Shown: piece by piece, positions 9,585 through 21,266 of the stretch | How positions within the stretch are numbered: position 1 is the stretch's first letter | How the letters are laid out: each line of letters begins with the position of its first letter | Source: Phytophthora quininea | Taxonomy: Eukaryota > Oomycota > Peronosporomycetes > Peronosporales > Peronosporaceae | Direction: 5' to 3' | NCBI GenBank assembly: GCA_011947345.1 | Contig: JAAVTG010000039.1 | Span: 186,001-250,000, forward strand | DNA: 64,000 nucleotides | The notes under the pieces: model-generated | The model's database searches: none | Told to the model about the DNA's origin: nothing | Seen by the model: only the letters and a program-made list of their open reading frames with translations | Program-made: the position numbers and the translations under genes

Positions 9585-12500
9585 TTAATCCGGTGTATTG
9601 CTGCTGTAGAAGCGGACGGTGCCATCGTACGATGCAGTGGCGAGCTGAGGATGCAAAGGACTGAAGTCAACGCTAGTGACAACGTCAGTGTGGCCCTTGA
9701 GCTTGACTAGCTTCCTCCCGGTACGAATGTCGTAGATGTACGCTGCTCGGTCCTCCGACCCTGTTGCCACGTACCGCATGCACGGACTGAAGGCAACGCC
9801 CAACGGATGCACTCGATTGGCATGTTCACAAAACCGCATCACGCAATTGTCCGCTCGGATATCCCACAAGTGCGTCGTGTTATCCGGTGCGCTGCTCAAC
9901 AAGAGATCGTAAAAGTTGCTTGGGTGGCTCGCGAAACACGTTGGTCGTGGAAGTGCGACAGTGTGAGCAGCCCTACTGTGTGCGTCACGCATGACACGAA
10001 CAATACGTCCCCCACCATCAGCGCCAACATCAAGCACATGTAACGAGCGATCAGAGCCTGCGACTACTGCAACCGAGGATAAGAAAGCTCCATTCACACA
10101 GGTGAAGCTCGTCACGTTTTGAACATCATCGAAGCTCCATTGAGCGACTCGCTTCTTGCGGCTTTGGTTCTCCAACACTTCGACGTCGTTCTTCCTTCTC
10201 GGTTTCGTCTTGGTACTTGAGGCGCGGGCAAACGCCTCGTCCAACTCGAATTGGTGTAAGCGAACAACGTTGCCACACGCAGATAGAAGAAACTTGTCCA
10301 TGTAGAAGAACCGCGATTCCACCACCTCTTGTTTGATAGACTTTTTATGTTGGATATCGAGCCCAATGCCCCAGCAGCTGCAGCAACACTTGAAGGTGGA
10401 GCAACTCCATGTATCGTGAGCGATGACGTCTCACTATCAGACAGCCACAGTCGACTCGTTTTATCGCTAGCAACGCTCACTAGCATACGGTCGTTTTGAC
10501 TCCAGTGAATCGTCCGCACTGCCTGGTCATGACCAACGAACACGTTGCCTTCACCACCAAACCGGCTAAATGGCAACTTGCACACCTGAGCTACTCGGTC
10601 AGTGCCACTTGTGGCGAGCCACTTGGCGTCGCTCGAGTATTCGACGTGTAGAATAGTGCCCTGATGCAGCGTCTTAGGAGGCAGAGAATGCTTCGGCTGA
10701 AAGTGCTGGAGTAGACCACACTTCGCAGGATATTCTTTTAAAAATGTATCAACCGAGGTTGATGGCAAACTCATTGTTTTGGAGCGAGGGCCAACTGTGG
10801 GCTTGCGAGATGCCATCCGTGGCTTTGGAGGCGTTCGTTTTGTACCAACTGAAGATCCATAACCAGAAGACTTCACTCGGGAGTGGAATGTGATCGGTTT
10901 GTCCAAATTCGTGCCACTTTTCGGAGGTGAACTCTTTTTGCCGAGAGTGGTGGCAAATTCAGCACGCTGCCTTTCGCTGGTGGGCCTCGTGGAATTACTG
11001 ATACCCCCTCATTGGTCAGATTAACTTTCTCGTTGAAAGAAAGTAGTGAATCACTTGTAGCATTCACCTCTGCTTGGTTGCCACTACTTGACGTCGTATG
11101 TGTTCTAGGTCCCGTAGTAACGCTAAACATCGTGAAGCAAAGCTGAAAAGCACTCATAATTCCACAATAAAGAACATTTGACCCCGGTAGACGGTAAAAG
11201 CACATGTCCTTTGCCATGTAAATTGGATCGACAGTTCCATCGCCTGCAAACAGGTAATGTTGAAAGTCATGAACAACTGCGACCTCGAACGAGTACGCAT
11301 TCACACTTAGAAGATACCCCGGGACGCCAATTACGATAAACTGCGCGAGGCTTAGAAGTTCGCGGTCGCGATGGCCATTAAAATTCAATTCTTGAGCGGC
11401 TGACGTGGAGTTTGATCGAGACGACGAGAATTCGGATTTGTTCGCGCACATGTATGACATCGATAGCACAGGGCAGGAAACCTCAGGGCTTGCACCATTC
11501 TCTGTGCAATCCGATTCGCCGTCAATACGCCCATGGCTGCCCGTCCTGGTGGCATTATTTGAAGATATATTGTTTGCTCCTCCACGGCGCGCCCAGGAAG
11601 GAAGAGCACTAATTAATGGTCCTGACTCACGATGAACTTCTTCATCTTCTACCTGTGCAACAGAGAAACAGCAACTTGTTGGCATCATCCAGATATCTCG
11701 AGCAATTACTCGTCGTCGCCAATTACCTGTTTCTTTTGCGACCACTTTCTGACAAATTTCTCAGCGTTTAACGCTGCAAATTCTTTAGCAAAGCCATCTT
11801 GAATCGTGAATACTTTGACGGACCCATCAGCGAAGCCAAATGCCGCGTCGCCGTTAATTGGATTAATAGCAATCGACAAGATAGAATATGCCGAGAGCAC
11901 TGCCGATTGAAACCACAGCTTTCTGGCAGCCAGGTCCCAAATCTAAATCATCAATAGTTCATCAATCTAGCCACAAGTGTAAAAATCAAGCTCCTGCATA
12001 CTTTGAATGTGCGATCTTCTGAGGCAGTGATCAGCAAGTGCTGATGGATCGGGTGGAACTCTCCTTTTGTCACCTAAATACCAAGCAAACGTTCTATGTC
12101 ACGAATTTGATCACAAACCAATAGCAAAATGGCAATGCTTACGCGAGCGATATGGCCTTCCAGCGTCACCAGCACTTCCTTCCGTTCGATTACAAATATT
12201 TTGATGTCCCGGTCGCTTGCGATCGCCACTAACGTTCCGGTATCGTCAAACGTAAGCCATCCTGGTTCTGCTGGTAAATTATCCACAAGAATGGACTGCG
12301 TCGTGCGACTTCTTCCTGCGAGACTCCATACCATCACACTAGAAAAAGGTAATCAGTCCATCTGCTAGAAGTTTTAACCTCCAAGCACCACCACCTTACC
12401 AATCACGAGAAGCTGAACATACTCTCAATACAAAAGGGTCTTTTGGAAATATCTTGACGCAGGAGACGCGCTCTGCGTGGCCGTGGAGCTCCACATCTCG

Positions 12501-12683
12501 CTCCGGCAGCTCCGAGTCCGTCTCAGGCTCCAGGTTATCTGTTTGAGAGGACTTCCAGCGAACCCGGAGCACGGAGCAGTCGCTATATTGCAGTGCAAAC
12601 ACTGTGCATCGATCGCAGGCGTCTGCGGCTGTGAGCGTCGCCTTGGGGCACCACTGCCACGCCGAGTCTGGCGTCAGCTCCAT
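9585..12683 (-). CDS. WDR27: WD40-repeat protein, WDR27-like
   Basis: Exons read 12683-12400, 12338-12143, 12073-12002, 11942-11727 and 11652-9585, all in phase with GT...AG introns of 61-74 bp. Several WD repeats are visible, including WLATSGTDRVAQVCKLPF, GHDQAVRTIHWSQNDRMLVS, LLLSSAPDNTTHLWDIR, YVATGSEDRAAYIYDI and the C-terminal GHTDVVTSVDFSPLHPQLA. Their order, the FFYMDKF segment before the C-terminal block, and an inserted Ser/Asn-rich non-repeat region (~11,640-10,900) fit the WDR27 family, whose exact role is unclear (a scaffold). The last exon changes frame twice, at T5 runs on the + strand at 10935-10939 and 10342-10346. In each case one more base would restore the protein. Its start is 116 bp from the divergent SET gene. 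Confidence 0.8.
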
Positions 12684-12799
12684 GTGTCGCTTGGAGATCG
12701 CAATTCTCGGACTGTGATAGGCTGGTTGTGAAGTGCTACATTTTAGCCAATTTGCAACTTTTTACTATTCGGACCAACTCAAAGTCGAGCCTCGAGCCC

Positions 12800-14513
12800 A
12801 TGGAGGAGGACGCCCGCGACAGCACACCGGAGCCTTCACTGTACGCTTTCTCGACGTTTCTTTCGGTTTGTGGTAGACAAGATCAACATCTACCTAGCCG
12901 TGCTAGTTCCACTACCTCCTGTCGTCTGTGTGCTGAGTTATGCCGTCGTGAATACAGGGAACGGAGCCGGGAGCAAGCCTTCCGTGCAAGCCGTCTATCG
13001 GGCACACGGTCGATTGAAGTGGCGCTGGCGGAGATTGAGCTCATCACACACAATGTTTACGTCCAGCGCAAGGAGCGCAAGCTCACAGAGGTAGAACTCG
13101 CCGTATTATGCGGCATGGCATGGGATTCCGACTAATATTTTGGTTTGTATGGCCCGAAATTGGCAGGATGAAGTGACGCAATGTTCCTGTAAGCCTCCTC
13201 CTGCAGGCGCAATGGGATGTCTCGATGGCTGCTTGAATCGTGCAGTAAGAATCGACGCGCTCGGCTGACAGACGTGCCATTATATTTACATATATTCACT
13301 GGATGCAGGCTCTAGTGGAATGCATTCCAGGGTTTTGCTCATGTGGCGACCGCTGCGAGAACATGCGGATACAACGAGGCGTGATGCCAAAGCACGAGTT
13401 CTTTGAATGTGGGAGGAAAGGCATTGGAATGAAAGTGCTCGAGAACATCAGAGCTGGCTCATTCGTTGCAGAATACATGGGCGAAATCGTCACGGAACAG
13501 GAATACTACATGAGGCGTGTGGTGGGTGCTTACATTTGTGAGGTATTGGTCGGCGCTGTGAGATTCTTACTACTAGGTTTCCATTTTTTGCCGATAGCTC
13601 TACCATAATGAGAAGCATCGCTACATGATGGTGCTTAGCGGAGGCGAAGTCATCGATGCAACACGAATGGGTGGAAGGGCACGCTTTATCAATCATAGCT
13701 GCGACCCGAACTGCGGCGTCGAGAAATGGGACGTGAATGGAGAAGAGCGCTGTGGCATCTTCGCGCTGCGTGATATCATCTCAGGTGAAGAGCTGACGTT
13801 CGACTACAAGTTCGAGTCCTTCAGCAAAGCTGTACGTCTGCCGACAAGCCCATGCTGCTGCTGCTGTATCTGACTCGATCCCGCTGCTATTTTGCTATTC
13901 TCCTGACAGGAAATCACCGAGTGCCTCTGTGGGGCGCCAAACTGCCGAAAGGTGATTGGTATGAACAACCGTGTCGTGAAGAAACCGACCGCGCGCAGGA
14001 AAGTTTCCGTGGTGGCCGCTCATATGGCAAAGGAGGCCAAGTCGTTCGACCCCATTGTGGGCCGCATTTCAAGGCCTGTTCAAAGCGCAAAGGTTTGTAC
14101 GCTGTTATTGTTCTTGTGAGGCATTTGCTCACTCTGCATGTTCGCTTTGGTAGAAAGCAGAGGCGTTGATGCAGCGCATGGCAAGGCAGCGCCTGCTGAG
14201 CCATAATGATATTCGGATCCTGCGCAGGTCTCACGTTATGCTGGAGCGCAACTTGAGCTGGCACATGGAAGACAACTTCGATCACCTGGCATTGCTGCCG
14301 TACTTTGTGTCAAAGTCGTCGACCAAGCACACCCCGGAGCTGAAGTATGTGCCCGACGTGTTCAACGTGAGGGAACTGCCTGGTTTTCCCCAGAAGATGC
14401 CGCACGTGGCTCGCAAGGACCGGGTCGCTCGCCTTGACGACGTCGTCAAGTCCCTGCAGGCTCGGCAGCAGCAGACTTTCTATTTAGCTGAGGATGACAA
14501 GCCATCAGCATAA
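12800..14513 (+). CDS. SET-domain histone-lysine N-methyltransferase (AWS-SET-postSET)
   Basis: Likely a nuclear enzyme that methylates histone H3 lysine using S-adenosylmethionine. Exons: 12800-13102, 13167-13244, 13309 to 13518 or 13542, 13598-13831, 13910-14092 and 14154-14513. The AWS module has CSCKPPPAGAMGCLDGCLNR followed by CSCGDRCENMRIQRG. The SET domain shows GIGMKVLENIRAGSFVAEYMGE, the SAM-binding FINHSCDPNC, and ELTFDYKF. The post-SET motif is CLCGAPNC. The AWS plus SET arrangement is that of the SET2/ASH1/NSD group (often H3K36), but the substrate cannot be told from sequence. The donor of exon 3 is ambiguous: GTGGTG at 13519 or GTATTG at 13543, both in phase. No frame slip is seen. 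It is divergent with WDR27. Confidence 0.88.
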
Positions 14514-14896
14514 CGTGAAAATGTTCGTCCAGGTCCTTATTGTAATTTTGTAGGACGAAGGAATTTGACTTGTGTTTATAATGTCGGCGCACTGGATTTA
14601 TTTTCGCCACGTGATTGGTGGAAAACAAAAATCACATTTATGCACCAGTCAACTTGCGCCGAGAAGAGCGAGAGAGAGAGTCTGGCCTCAAAGCTGTCCG
14701 CCGTCGGAGGCCGCACGAGCTACCTACCGCAGGCGACGTCGAGCCCAGTGAACCAAGTGAGCCGTTGGGAACACACGCCCCATCTCGAGCGTGTCAAGGT
14801 CCAAGGTACGTCCTCATCGCCTCCAGCAGCGCCTTCACAGCCGAGAGAAACGGGTCGGCCTAATCCTAACTCTGGCGCACCTTGCAGATTAGAAAC
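14514..14896. other. Intergenic region, probable promoter of the GGNBP2-like gene
   Basis: Between two genes on the same strand. Open frames here (14565-14900) have no recognised content. It probably contains the SET gene terminator and the next promoter. Confidence 0.4.
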
Positions 14897-16676
14897 ATGA
14901 GCGAGTTGATGGTCATGGCCGGCGACCGCGAGCCGAGTCCTGACTCAGGCGCTAAGATGCCTGTCGATAGCGTCAAATGTGTCCCCAGCGCCAGTTGCCA
15001 GTGCCAACCCAGCACCGCAGAGACGCGTGAATTCCGCAAGGTGAGCGGTCACTTGGCCCATTGAGGCCTTTCAGACTGGTCTTGGAGGCTGATTGTGTTT
15101 CATCTTTTACGTAGCGGTGGACGCTGCTGACGGAGCGTGAACGCGTGGCGGCGTTGCGAGGAGACGCGACCCAATTCCTGCAGACGGCGACCGACCTGCT
15201 GCCGTGTCCTGGCTGCCGCAACAGCGCCGAGGATTTGTTCTACAACCTCGTGGATGGTGCCGTGAGGGTTCCCAGATCGTCAGTCGATCGGGTCTGTGCT
15301 TCGACAAGGACAGCCACTTCCGACTGAACGAGTCGTATCTTAACAGCCCAGACACATCCTTTTCGCTCTTTTACCACCAGGAGCGGTGGGCCTCGACGGC
15401 GCTGGTGAAAGCAGGAAAACCAACACGAAAGCAGGCAGCTCGCGCGCACGGTGCCAGCTTCACTCGCAGCGGGTGCGTGGGCGTCCACGTCCTGCTGCTT
15501 TCGAAGCGCTGTGGCACAAGCTCCCGGAGGATCATCAGAGACATCTATCGCATGTTGATTCCGACCAGTTCCTGACTGATTTAGAGAACTATCTGCGGCG
15601 CCATCGATTTTGCTGTCGGTGTAAAGAGAAGGTGTTAGAGGCGTATGATCTGCTGATCGGATCGAGCTGCAGTGAAGACGATTGCGAGGACTGCGGGGGC
15701 TTTGAGTGCTCGGACAAGCATCATGACCACAGCGACTACGGCGACGATCTTAACTATACGTCCTATCTCTTCGACGAGCTCGCCTACTCCCGTGCAACCA
15801 ACCAGATCATCGTACCATGTAATATTGATTTTATGTCGCAGCTGATGTCGCGAGCAGATCAAGAAGTTGTGGGCGACTGGGGAGATCGCCATGCTCGAAC
15901 GATTGCAGAAGCTCAGGACGAAGTCCTCATCTGTTTGGGCATGGTGATTTGGGACAAGATGCAGAATATATGGACCAAGACTCGATCAGAGAAGCGAGCA
16001 GAGGAGCTCCTCGTGCATTGCGCTGTGTCTACCTTGCGCCGCAATTTCGACGTAGCAGTCGAGGCCTTGCATGGTGAGGAGATGATGGAACAGTTGCTTG
16101 CAGAGGAAGACGACGAGTCTCGACGGCTGGCCAAGAAAAAGAGAAGCGTAAAGAGAAGAAGAAGAAACGCAAGTCGGCATCCAAGCAGAAGCAGGCAGAT
16201 CGCTCGGAATCCGAGAAAAGTCAGCAGGCTGAAAAGGAGAAACCGAAGCAAGGTAAAACGCGCAAGCACTCCGACAGCAAAACGGTGGAGACGTCGCCGT
16301 CGTCTACCAACTCGTTAAGTAGCCAGGGTGACGATGACGAGGTTGAAAATTCTCGATGCGTAGGGGTTTACTGGAAGATCACCAGTGCGACTCCACATGC
16401 GACGAGCCGTGCTTGCGCGGAAACTTGACGTACGACGAGCGGATGGAATGGCAGCTACTGTCGTCGATGGGATGGGATGCGTCCAACCAGTTCACGTCTT
16501 CCCTTCCAGAGCTGGACGTGGACACGGACGACGAGAACCATGGCATCCCGGAAGATGAGATTCGCTTCTGGAAGCAAAATCGCTCCAGTCTTGTGCGACG
16601 ACGCAAAGCTCAGCGACAGAAGCTGCAAGAACGCTTCGACCAGTTCGTGTTGCGGACAACATCTCTGGATGCGTAG
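14897..16676 (+). CDS. GGNBP2: Gametogenetin-binding protein 2-like protein (four apparent frame slips)
   Basis: Exon 1 is 14897-15040 and exon 2 starts at 15115. Family landmarks appear in the right order: LLPCPGCRNSAEDLFYNLV, FSLFYHQERW, RCQLHS, LENYLRRHRFCCRCKEKVLEAY, VPCNIDFMSQLMSRADQE, RHARTIAEAQDEVLICLG, TLRRNFDVAVEALHG, a Lys-rich stretch, and the C-terminal EDEIRFWKQNRSSL...LQERFDQF, which parallels the end of animal GGNBP2. Paired Cys motifs suggest zinc binding. In animals the protein binds gametogenetin and acts in germ-line and placental development; its basal eukaryotic role is unknown. The frame slips by one missing base near 15262, near 15415 (GGAAAACC), at A5 16136-16140 and at G4 16363-16366. 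Each can be closed by one more base in or next to a short run. Confidence 0.78.
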
Positions 16677-16850
16677 CTGTAGTGCGCGTTTTGCGTGAAT
16701 GGCGGCTAGCAAATAGCTGTACAAGCAATCTATATCCACAAGAAAGTTTCAATGAAGAGGCTGCTAGTGATAAACCAATTATGCGTTGGGCTCCATGACA
16801 AAACTCTTCGTGTTACTCCTACATATGTTCAATGCTCTCGTAAATGGCGC

Positions 16851-19091
16851 TCACTTTCCAACCTCTGCTTCAAGGGACTTGATCGCTGAGTCGACCATCG
16901 CCTTGTGGTTCGTACATGCCGTTAGTACATTCGTGAGTGCGTGGCGATTCTTGTCTAACAACGATAGATAAGTATCTGTCATTTCCGTGGACCTGCAAAC
17001 CGAAGAACACGTTAGTTCTGCGTCAAAACCAACCGGCAGTGGTTCATCCTCTTACGCTTTTCTGGTGTCCACCAAACGTTCGCGGGACTTCCTTTCCTCA
17101 TCAGCAATATTGTGCTCGCTGGTGATGTTGGCGATCTGTAACTCGACGTCTTCTGTTTCTGCCGCCTTCCGGTTGATCATCTCCTCCCGTGTCTGACGGT
17201 CTTTCCGCAGAGTTTCGTTGTTCTTCTTCAGACAGTCTTCCGCTAGCCGTTCGCTCTGGCTCTCACCGCGCAAGCGTTCCTCTAGTTGAGCTATCTTGTC
17301 TTGTAGTAAGAGGGTTTCGTCCAGGGCTGCATTTCCCCGTTCGATCCGGTTCTGCTTTAGAAGTAGAACGGCTTTACGAACTTGTGACTTCAAATGCTGC
17401 GTCAACTCGTGCACTGCAGGCAACTCCTCCAGACTGGGGTTCAATTGCAGCATATAGTTGAAGCCGTGCGCGTTTTTCGCCGTAGTTGGCAGTAGCTTCA
17501 TCCTTCTGCAAATGCTCAAGTACTCGTCGACTTTGTCATCGAGCTGAAGAAAGAAGCAAACCGTCAGGTACAACGCAAACAGCAGTCATAAATGCTCAGG
17601 CACGTACGTAGTCCCTCTTTGCTGCGGCGCGGATTTCGTCGTGTTGGTTTTGCGAAAGGAGAGCTTTGTGACGGTCAGCAACTTGGTGGTACTGGTCATT
17701 CAGCCGAGCTCTTTCTTGGCTTATTTGCTCGATGTCGTGGGCGGACAGCTCTTGCTTGTCAATACGAGTCTGGAGGTTCGCGATCTCTTGCTGGCGCTCT
17801 TTGAGTTCATCATCTGCGGCAAAGGAGACCATCAGCGCATATCACATCGCAACGTTTCATCGCGTATCTCCGTACCAAAGGTTTTCCGCGTTTCACCCAT
17901 CGACTCGATTTTCGTCTCCAACTTGGGTAAGTGTCTTTCGAGTTTTGCGACCATTTCTTTAAACTTGGCAAGATCTCCCATGCAGTCCACCTTTTCTGGT
18001 TCAACAAAGACAGCGAAGACTATACCGACATCAACAGCTCCACATTAGCAAAGCATCGTTGTGAACAATAACACAACTCCGTACCTTGTCCCGCTTGGCT
18101 TTCTCGATCCGCCTCTTCAACTCATCTCGCTGCAGTTCCAACTCGTTGGCCTCCTGCTTGACAACTTCGTTCCTTGCGACTACATTCCGGAAACAAACGG
18201 ATTAGGACTCGATCTTTCACAGCCGTCTTCCCAAACGTACTGAGCTTCTCCCTCTCCTGGGACTCCAACGCGGCAAACTTGTCATCTTCGCCAGCTAGAA
18301 AGACATGATAGGACGCATCCAAGTACTTGAAAAAGGGCTTGTCGCCATTCTCTTCATCGTTCTGCTCCTTGTCGTTAGCTTCCTGGATGGCCTCGTCATA
18401 CTGCAATCATCACAACAAATTTAAAGTCAGTAAGCCCTTCAAAAGATAACCTCTCAACTAAATTGCACAACGCACAGTGAGCAGTTCAATCAGCCACGAG
18501 ATCGACAGCAGCAGCATCGGCCACGTATGCGGCGTGCCGACTGCCGCCAGCGCCGTTTTACTGATGGTGACCGGGTACCGCAAGTTGCGGAACTGCGACA
18601 CCACGTCCTCCTCGAACTTGACGCCAAACTCGAACGTAGGGTCCACCTGCCTGAACAGGAACAGGATTATATTGTAGAAGTCCTTCTTGGACGGGCCGCG
18701 CTTCAGCAGCGACGGCGCCAGGGTCTGGTCGTAGGCTCGTTCGGCCAGGAACTCGACCAGCGTCTGCACGCAGCTGCTGAGGAACACCTTGTCATTGGTG
18801 GGGCGCGGGTCCAGCACACGGGCGCCGCGTCCGGACATGGAGGCGCGGGAGCTGTGCTGCTGCGTCGGCCTGCGTTCCCCACCGACTGGCGGTTGATGGA
18901 GGCGCGTGGGCCGGCGGGGGTCGACGTGCGCCGGAGGCCGTCGAGACGCGGCGGGAGATGGCGCCGATGGACTGGCGCTCCATGACGCTCTTGCCGGCGC
19001 CGACGGACACGCGCGTGGACGGGTGGCGCAGCATCAACTGGCGCGAGTTGAGCTGCGAGGACGACACGGGGCCGAGCGTCGTACGCCGCAT
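16851..19091 (-). CDS. NDC80: Kinetochore protein NDC80/HEC1
   Basis: Subunit of the Ndc80 complex, which links kinetochores to spindle microtubules. Exons: 19091-18476, 18400-18241, 18179-18085, 17990-17876, 17813-17608, 17543-17056 and 16992-16851, all joining in phase. The N-terminal tail (MRRTTLGPVSSSQLNSR...) is basic and Ser/Thr-rich, as expected for a microtubule-binding tail. The calponin-homology head is clear: LDPRPTNDKVFL, KKDFYNIILFLFRQVDP, FRNLRYPVTISK and VGTPHTWPMLL. A long coiled coil follows (ELSAHDIEQISQERARL, ISRMKLLP-type segment, EERLRGESQSERLAED) and the C-terminal helix ends at GK-stop. Between the tail and the head (~18,920-18,838) the frame moves by a net amount equal to two missing bases. 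The rest is uninterrupted. Confidence 0.9.
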
Positions 19092-19986
19092 CGCTGGAAG
19101 GGAGGCTTCTTGCGGTGAGTTTTGCGCCCAAACTTTTTCAAATTCAAATAACCATACAAATTTCAAGTGTAAGGTGGATGTGGCATATTGACCAATGAAA
19201 TGGGTGAAAATGGATTTGCGTCCAATGTGAGACTTTGGCACTGTGCACCATCGAGATCCGGCGTCTTCATGGAGAGTTTAGGTCAGCCGGATCGACAGGA
19301 TCGACTCAGGACCAGGGTGCTGTACTTCGTAGCGGCGCCGAAGGTGCTGCCTCTGCTACGTGTACAGCACCGTTGCAATTAATGGAGACCCAGTGTCGTC
19401 GTCTTTTGAGACAGCGTACCGGAATATTGCAGGTTTGGCGACATCCTTTTCAGCTCCTGCGCCTTCTCCGATCGGCTGAAGAAACTTTCACGATAAGTTA
19501 TATACTGCATAATAATCTTCGTCACGGTGGTGAGCCAGGATTCAACGTTTTACAAGCGATGGAGGATTTCCAGTCGATGCCAACTTGGCATTGCCATCTT
19601 GGGAGCTACCCAGCTGGTTCTTAGCAATATGCAGAGCCGTATCGACTCCTGCACACCAAAATTGTCAAGAAGTTACAGCATCGCCGCGAGTGTCAAGACC
19701 AAAAGCTTCGGACAGAGCTCGCGATGGTGCCTTCCCACCAGCTGGGAAGTATAAATGGAGCATGCATCCCTAGCTGTTCCTCGCTTTTGCTGATGAAGGC
19801 ATATCCTTCGTAATCCCGGCCATTCCAGAGGCTCGCGGCATGCAGAAGCGAACTGCCTCTACTCAAACGGTCCTCGTACCAGGGTCCTGGACGATGAGTA
19901 GAGCCGATCGCGATTTCATTATCCGTGGAGGAGCGTGCGACCTGGTCCCAAGACCATTTGCTTTCCGCCGCTGGTGAGCTCGTGCC
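19092..19986. other. Intergenic region, no gene seen
   Basis: Short open frames on the + strand (19188-19754) have no recognisable composition. A short Met-initiated stretch near 19895-19977 precedes the next gene in another frame and could be its missing N-terminus, but I cannot support that. Confidence 0.4.
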
Positions 19987-21068
19987 ATGGAGGATGAACG
20001 CGTCGCGGCAAGATCTCCAGAGCTGCGCGTCTCAGCTCGTCGGGCGCAGGCGGTGGATGATGAATTCGACGACACTACAGGCTCGGCGGGCCCCGGCAAG
20101 GTCGTGGGAATGTCACTACTCAACGAGACGGGCGGCGAATACGTGGACGGGAGCGGTGTGGGGCATGTCAAGGTGAACGAAAGCATGGACTGGTCGGACA
20201 GTCTGCCGAACGACACGACCGTGCGGATTATCTACGTTGGGTCTGGGTCCAGTGAGGAAATCCTCCTAATCCCGGTGAACGCGACCGCTTCGGACAGCGG
20301 GAGTTCCGCGGACAGCGCGTCGACGTCGGGGAATGACGCTGCGAACCCCGTATACAATTTACCTGGATCAAACAGCAGCGACAGCGAGTCCGGTTCCGTC
20401 CTGAGTTACTCGAATACAGGCTCGACTCCGATGACGCTGGCGATCGTGGGTGGCACCGTGGGGGTCATAGCGGTGATTGTAGTCATCGTGTTGGTGGTGT
20501 ACGGCAAGAACGGCAAGAAGAAGCAACAGTATTGGCAGCAGCGTCAGGAGTCCGAGCCCAGCATCGACGACGACCCGTTCATCGTTTCACTTCCACGGCG
20601 ACCAACTAATGCCGGCCCCGTGAGTATATTGGACACGGATATCACGCCAGACCGCTTCGGTGGGCCGTACCGGCCGTCAAGAGAGGCTTCCGGTCACAGC
20701 ACACTTTCGTTCAGCGACACGGCAATCCTCTCGGATAATTATACGACTCCATCTCACCGACGCCTCACCGTGGACGTGTCGCCGTTCACAAGATACCCAC
20801 ACGAGAACCGTTCGCATTTAGACGACATTGTGGAGCCCGGTCGCTCTCGAACAGGCACAACCCCGTCGTGGTGTATGACCGCAGACCCGTGGAAGACACT
20901 GCCGCTGTCAGTGGAAGATATCTAAGCAGCAGTCGCCAGTCGAACAGATACCCTCCTCGCAACAGCAGACAGGCTTTTAGACAACCCGACCGACCGTCAC
21001 AGCGAGAGTACCATCGAGAGTCAAGTGGAGAATCCAACCCCAAGCGGGTGAGTCGCATCTTGCTATAG
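19987..21068 (+). CDS. Ser-rich single-pass membrane protein of unknown function
   Basis: The ATG at 19987 opens a 312-codon frame. It contains an extracellular-type region rich in Ser, Asp and Asn with several N-glycosylation sites (LNETGG, VNESMD, PNDTTV, NATASD), then a transmembrane helix (MTLAIVGGTVGVIAVIVVIV), GKNGKKK and a Ser/Arg/Pro-rich cytoplasmic tail. The frame stops at 20925. A one-base slip near 20840-20865 continues the tail (NPVVVYDRRPVED...GRYLSSSRQSNRYPPRN) to a stop at 21068, which I take as the real end. No signal peptide is visible at 19987, so a 5' exon or another slip upstream may be missing. The helix is strikingly like that of the membrane protein at 8041-9385 (AIVGGT...IAV.VV). 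Confidence 0.5.
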
Positions 21069-21266
21069 AGCGCTTGAGCTTTCTGAACGAATTTATAAAC
21101 CGGTAGAAGTGAAGTGAAATGCAATCTGTCTAAAACTCACGGTACCGTCTCTCCAAATACTAAATAACCTACTCTATTTTCAGATTTGGGTGTACTCTTT
21201 TTACTTTTGTGAGCTGCTGGTCAACAGCGCTTGGTGCCAATCAGAGACTGAAGCCATCCTTTCGAC

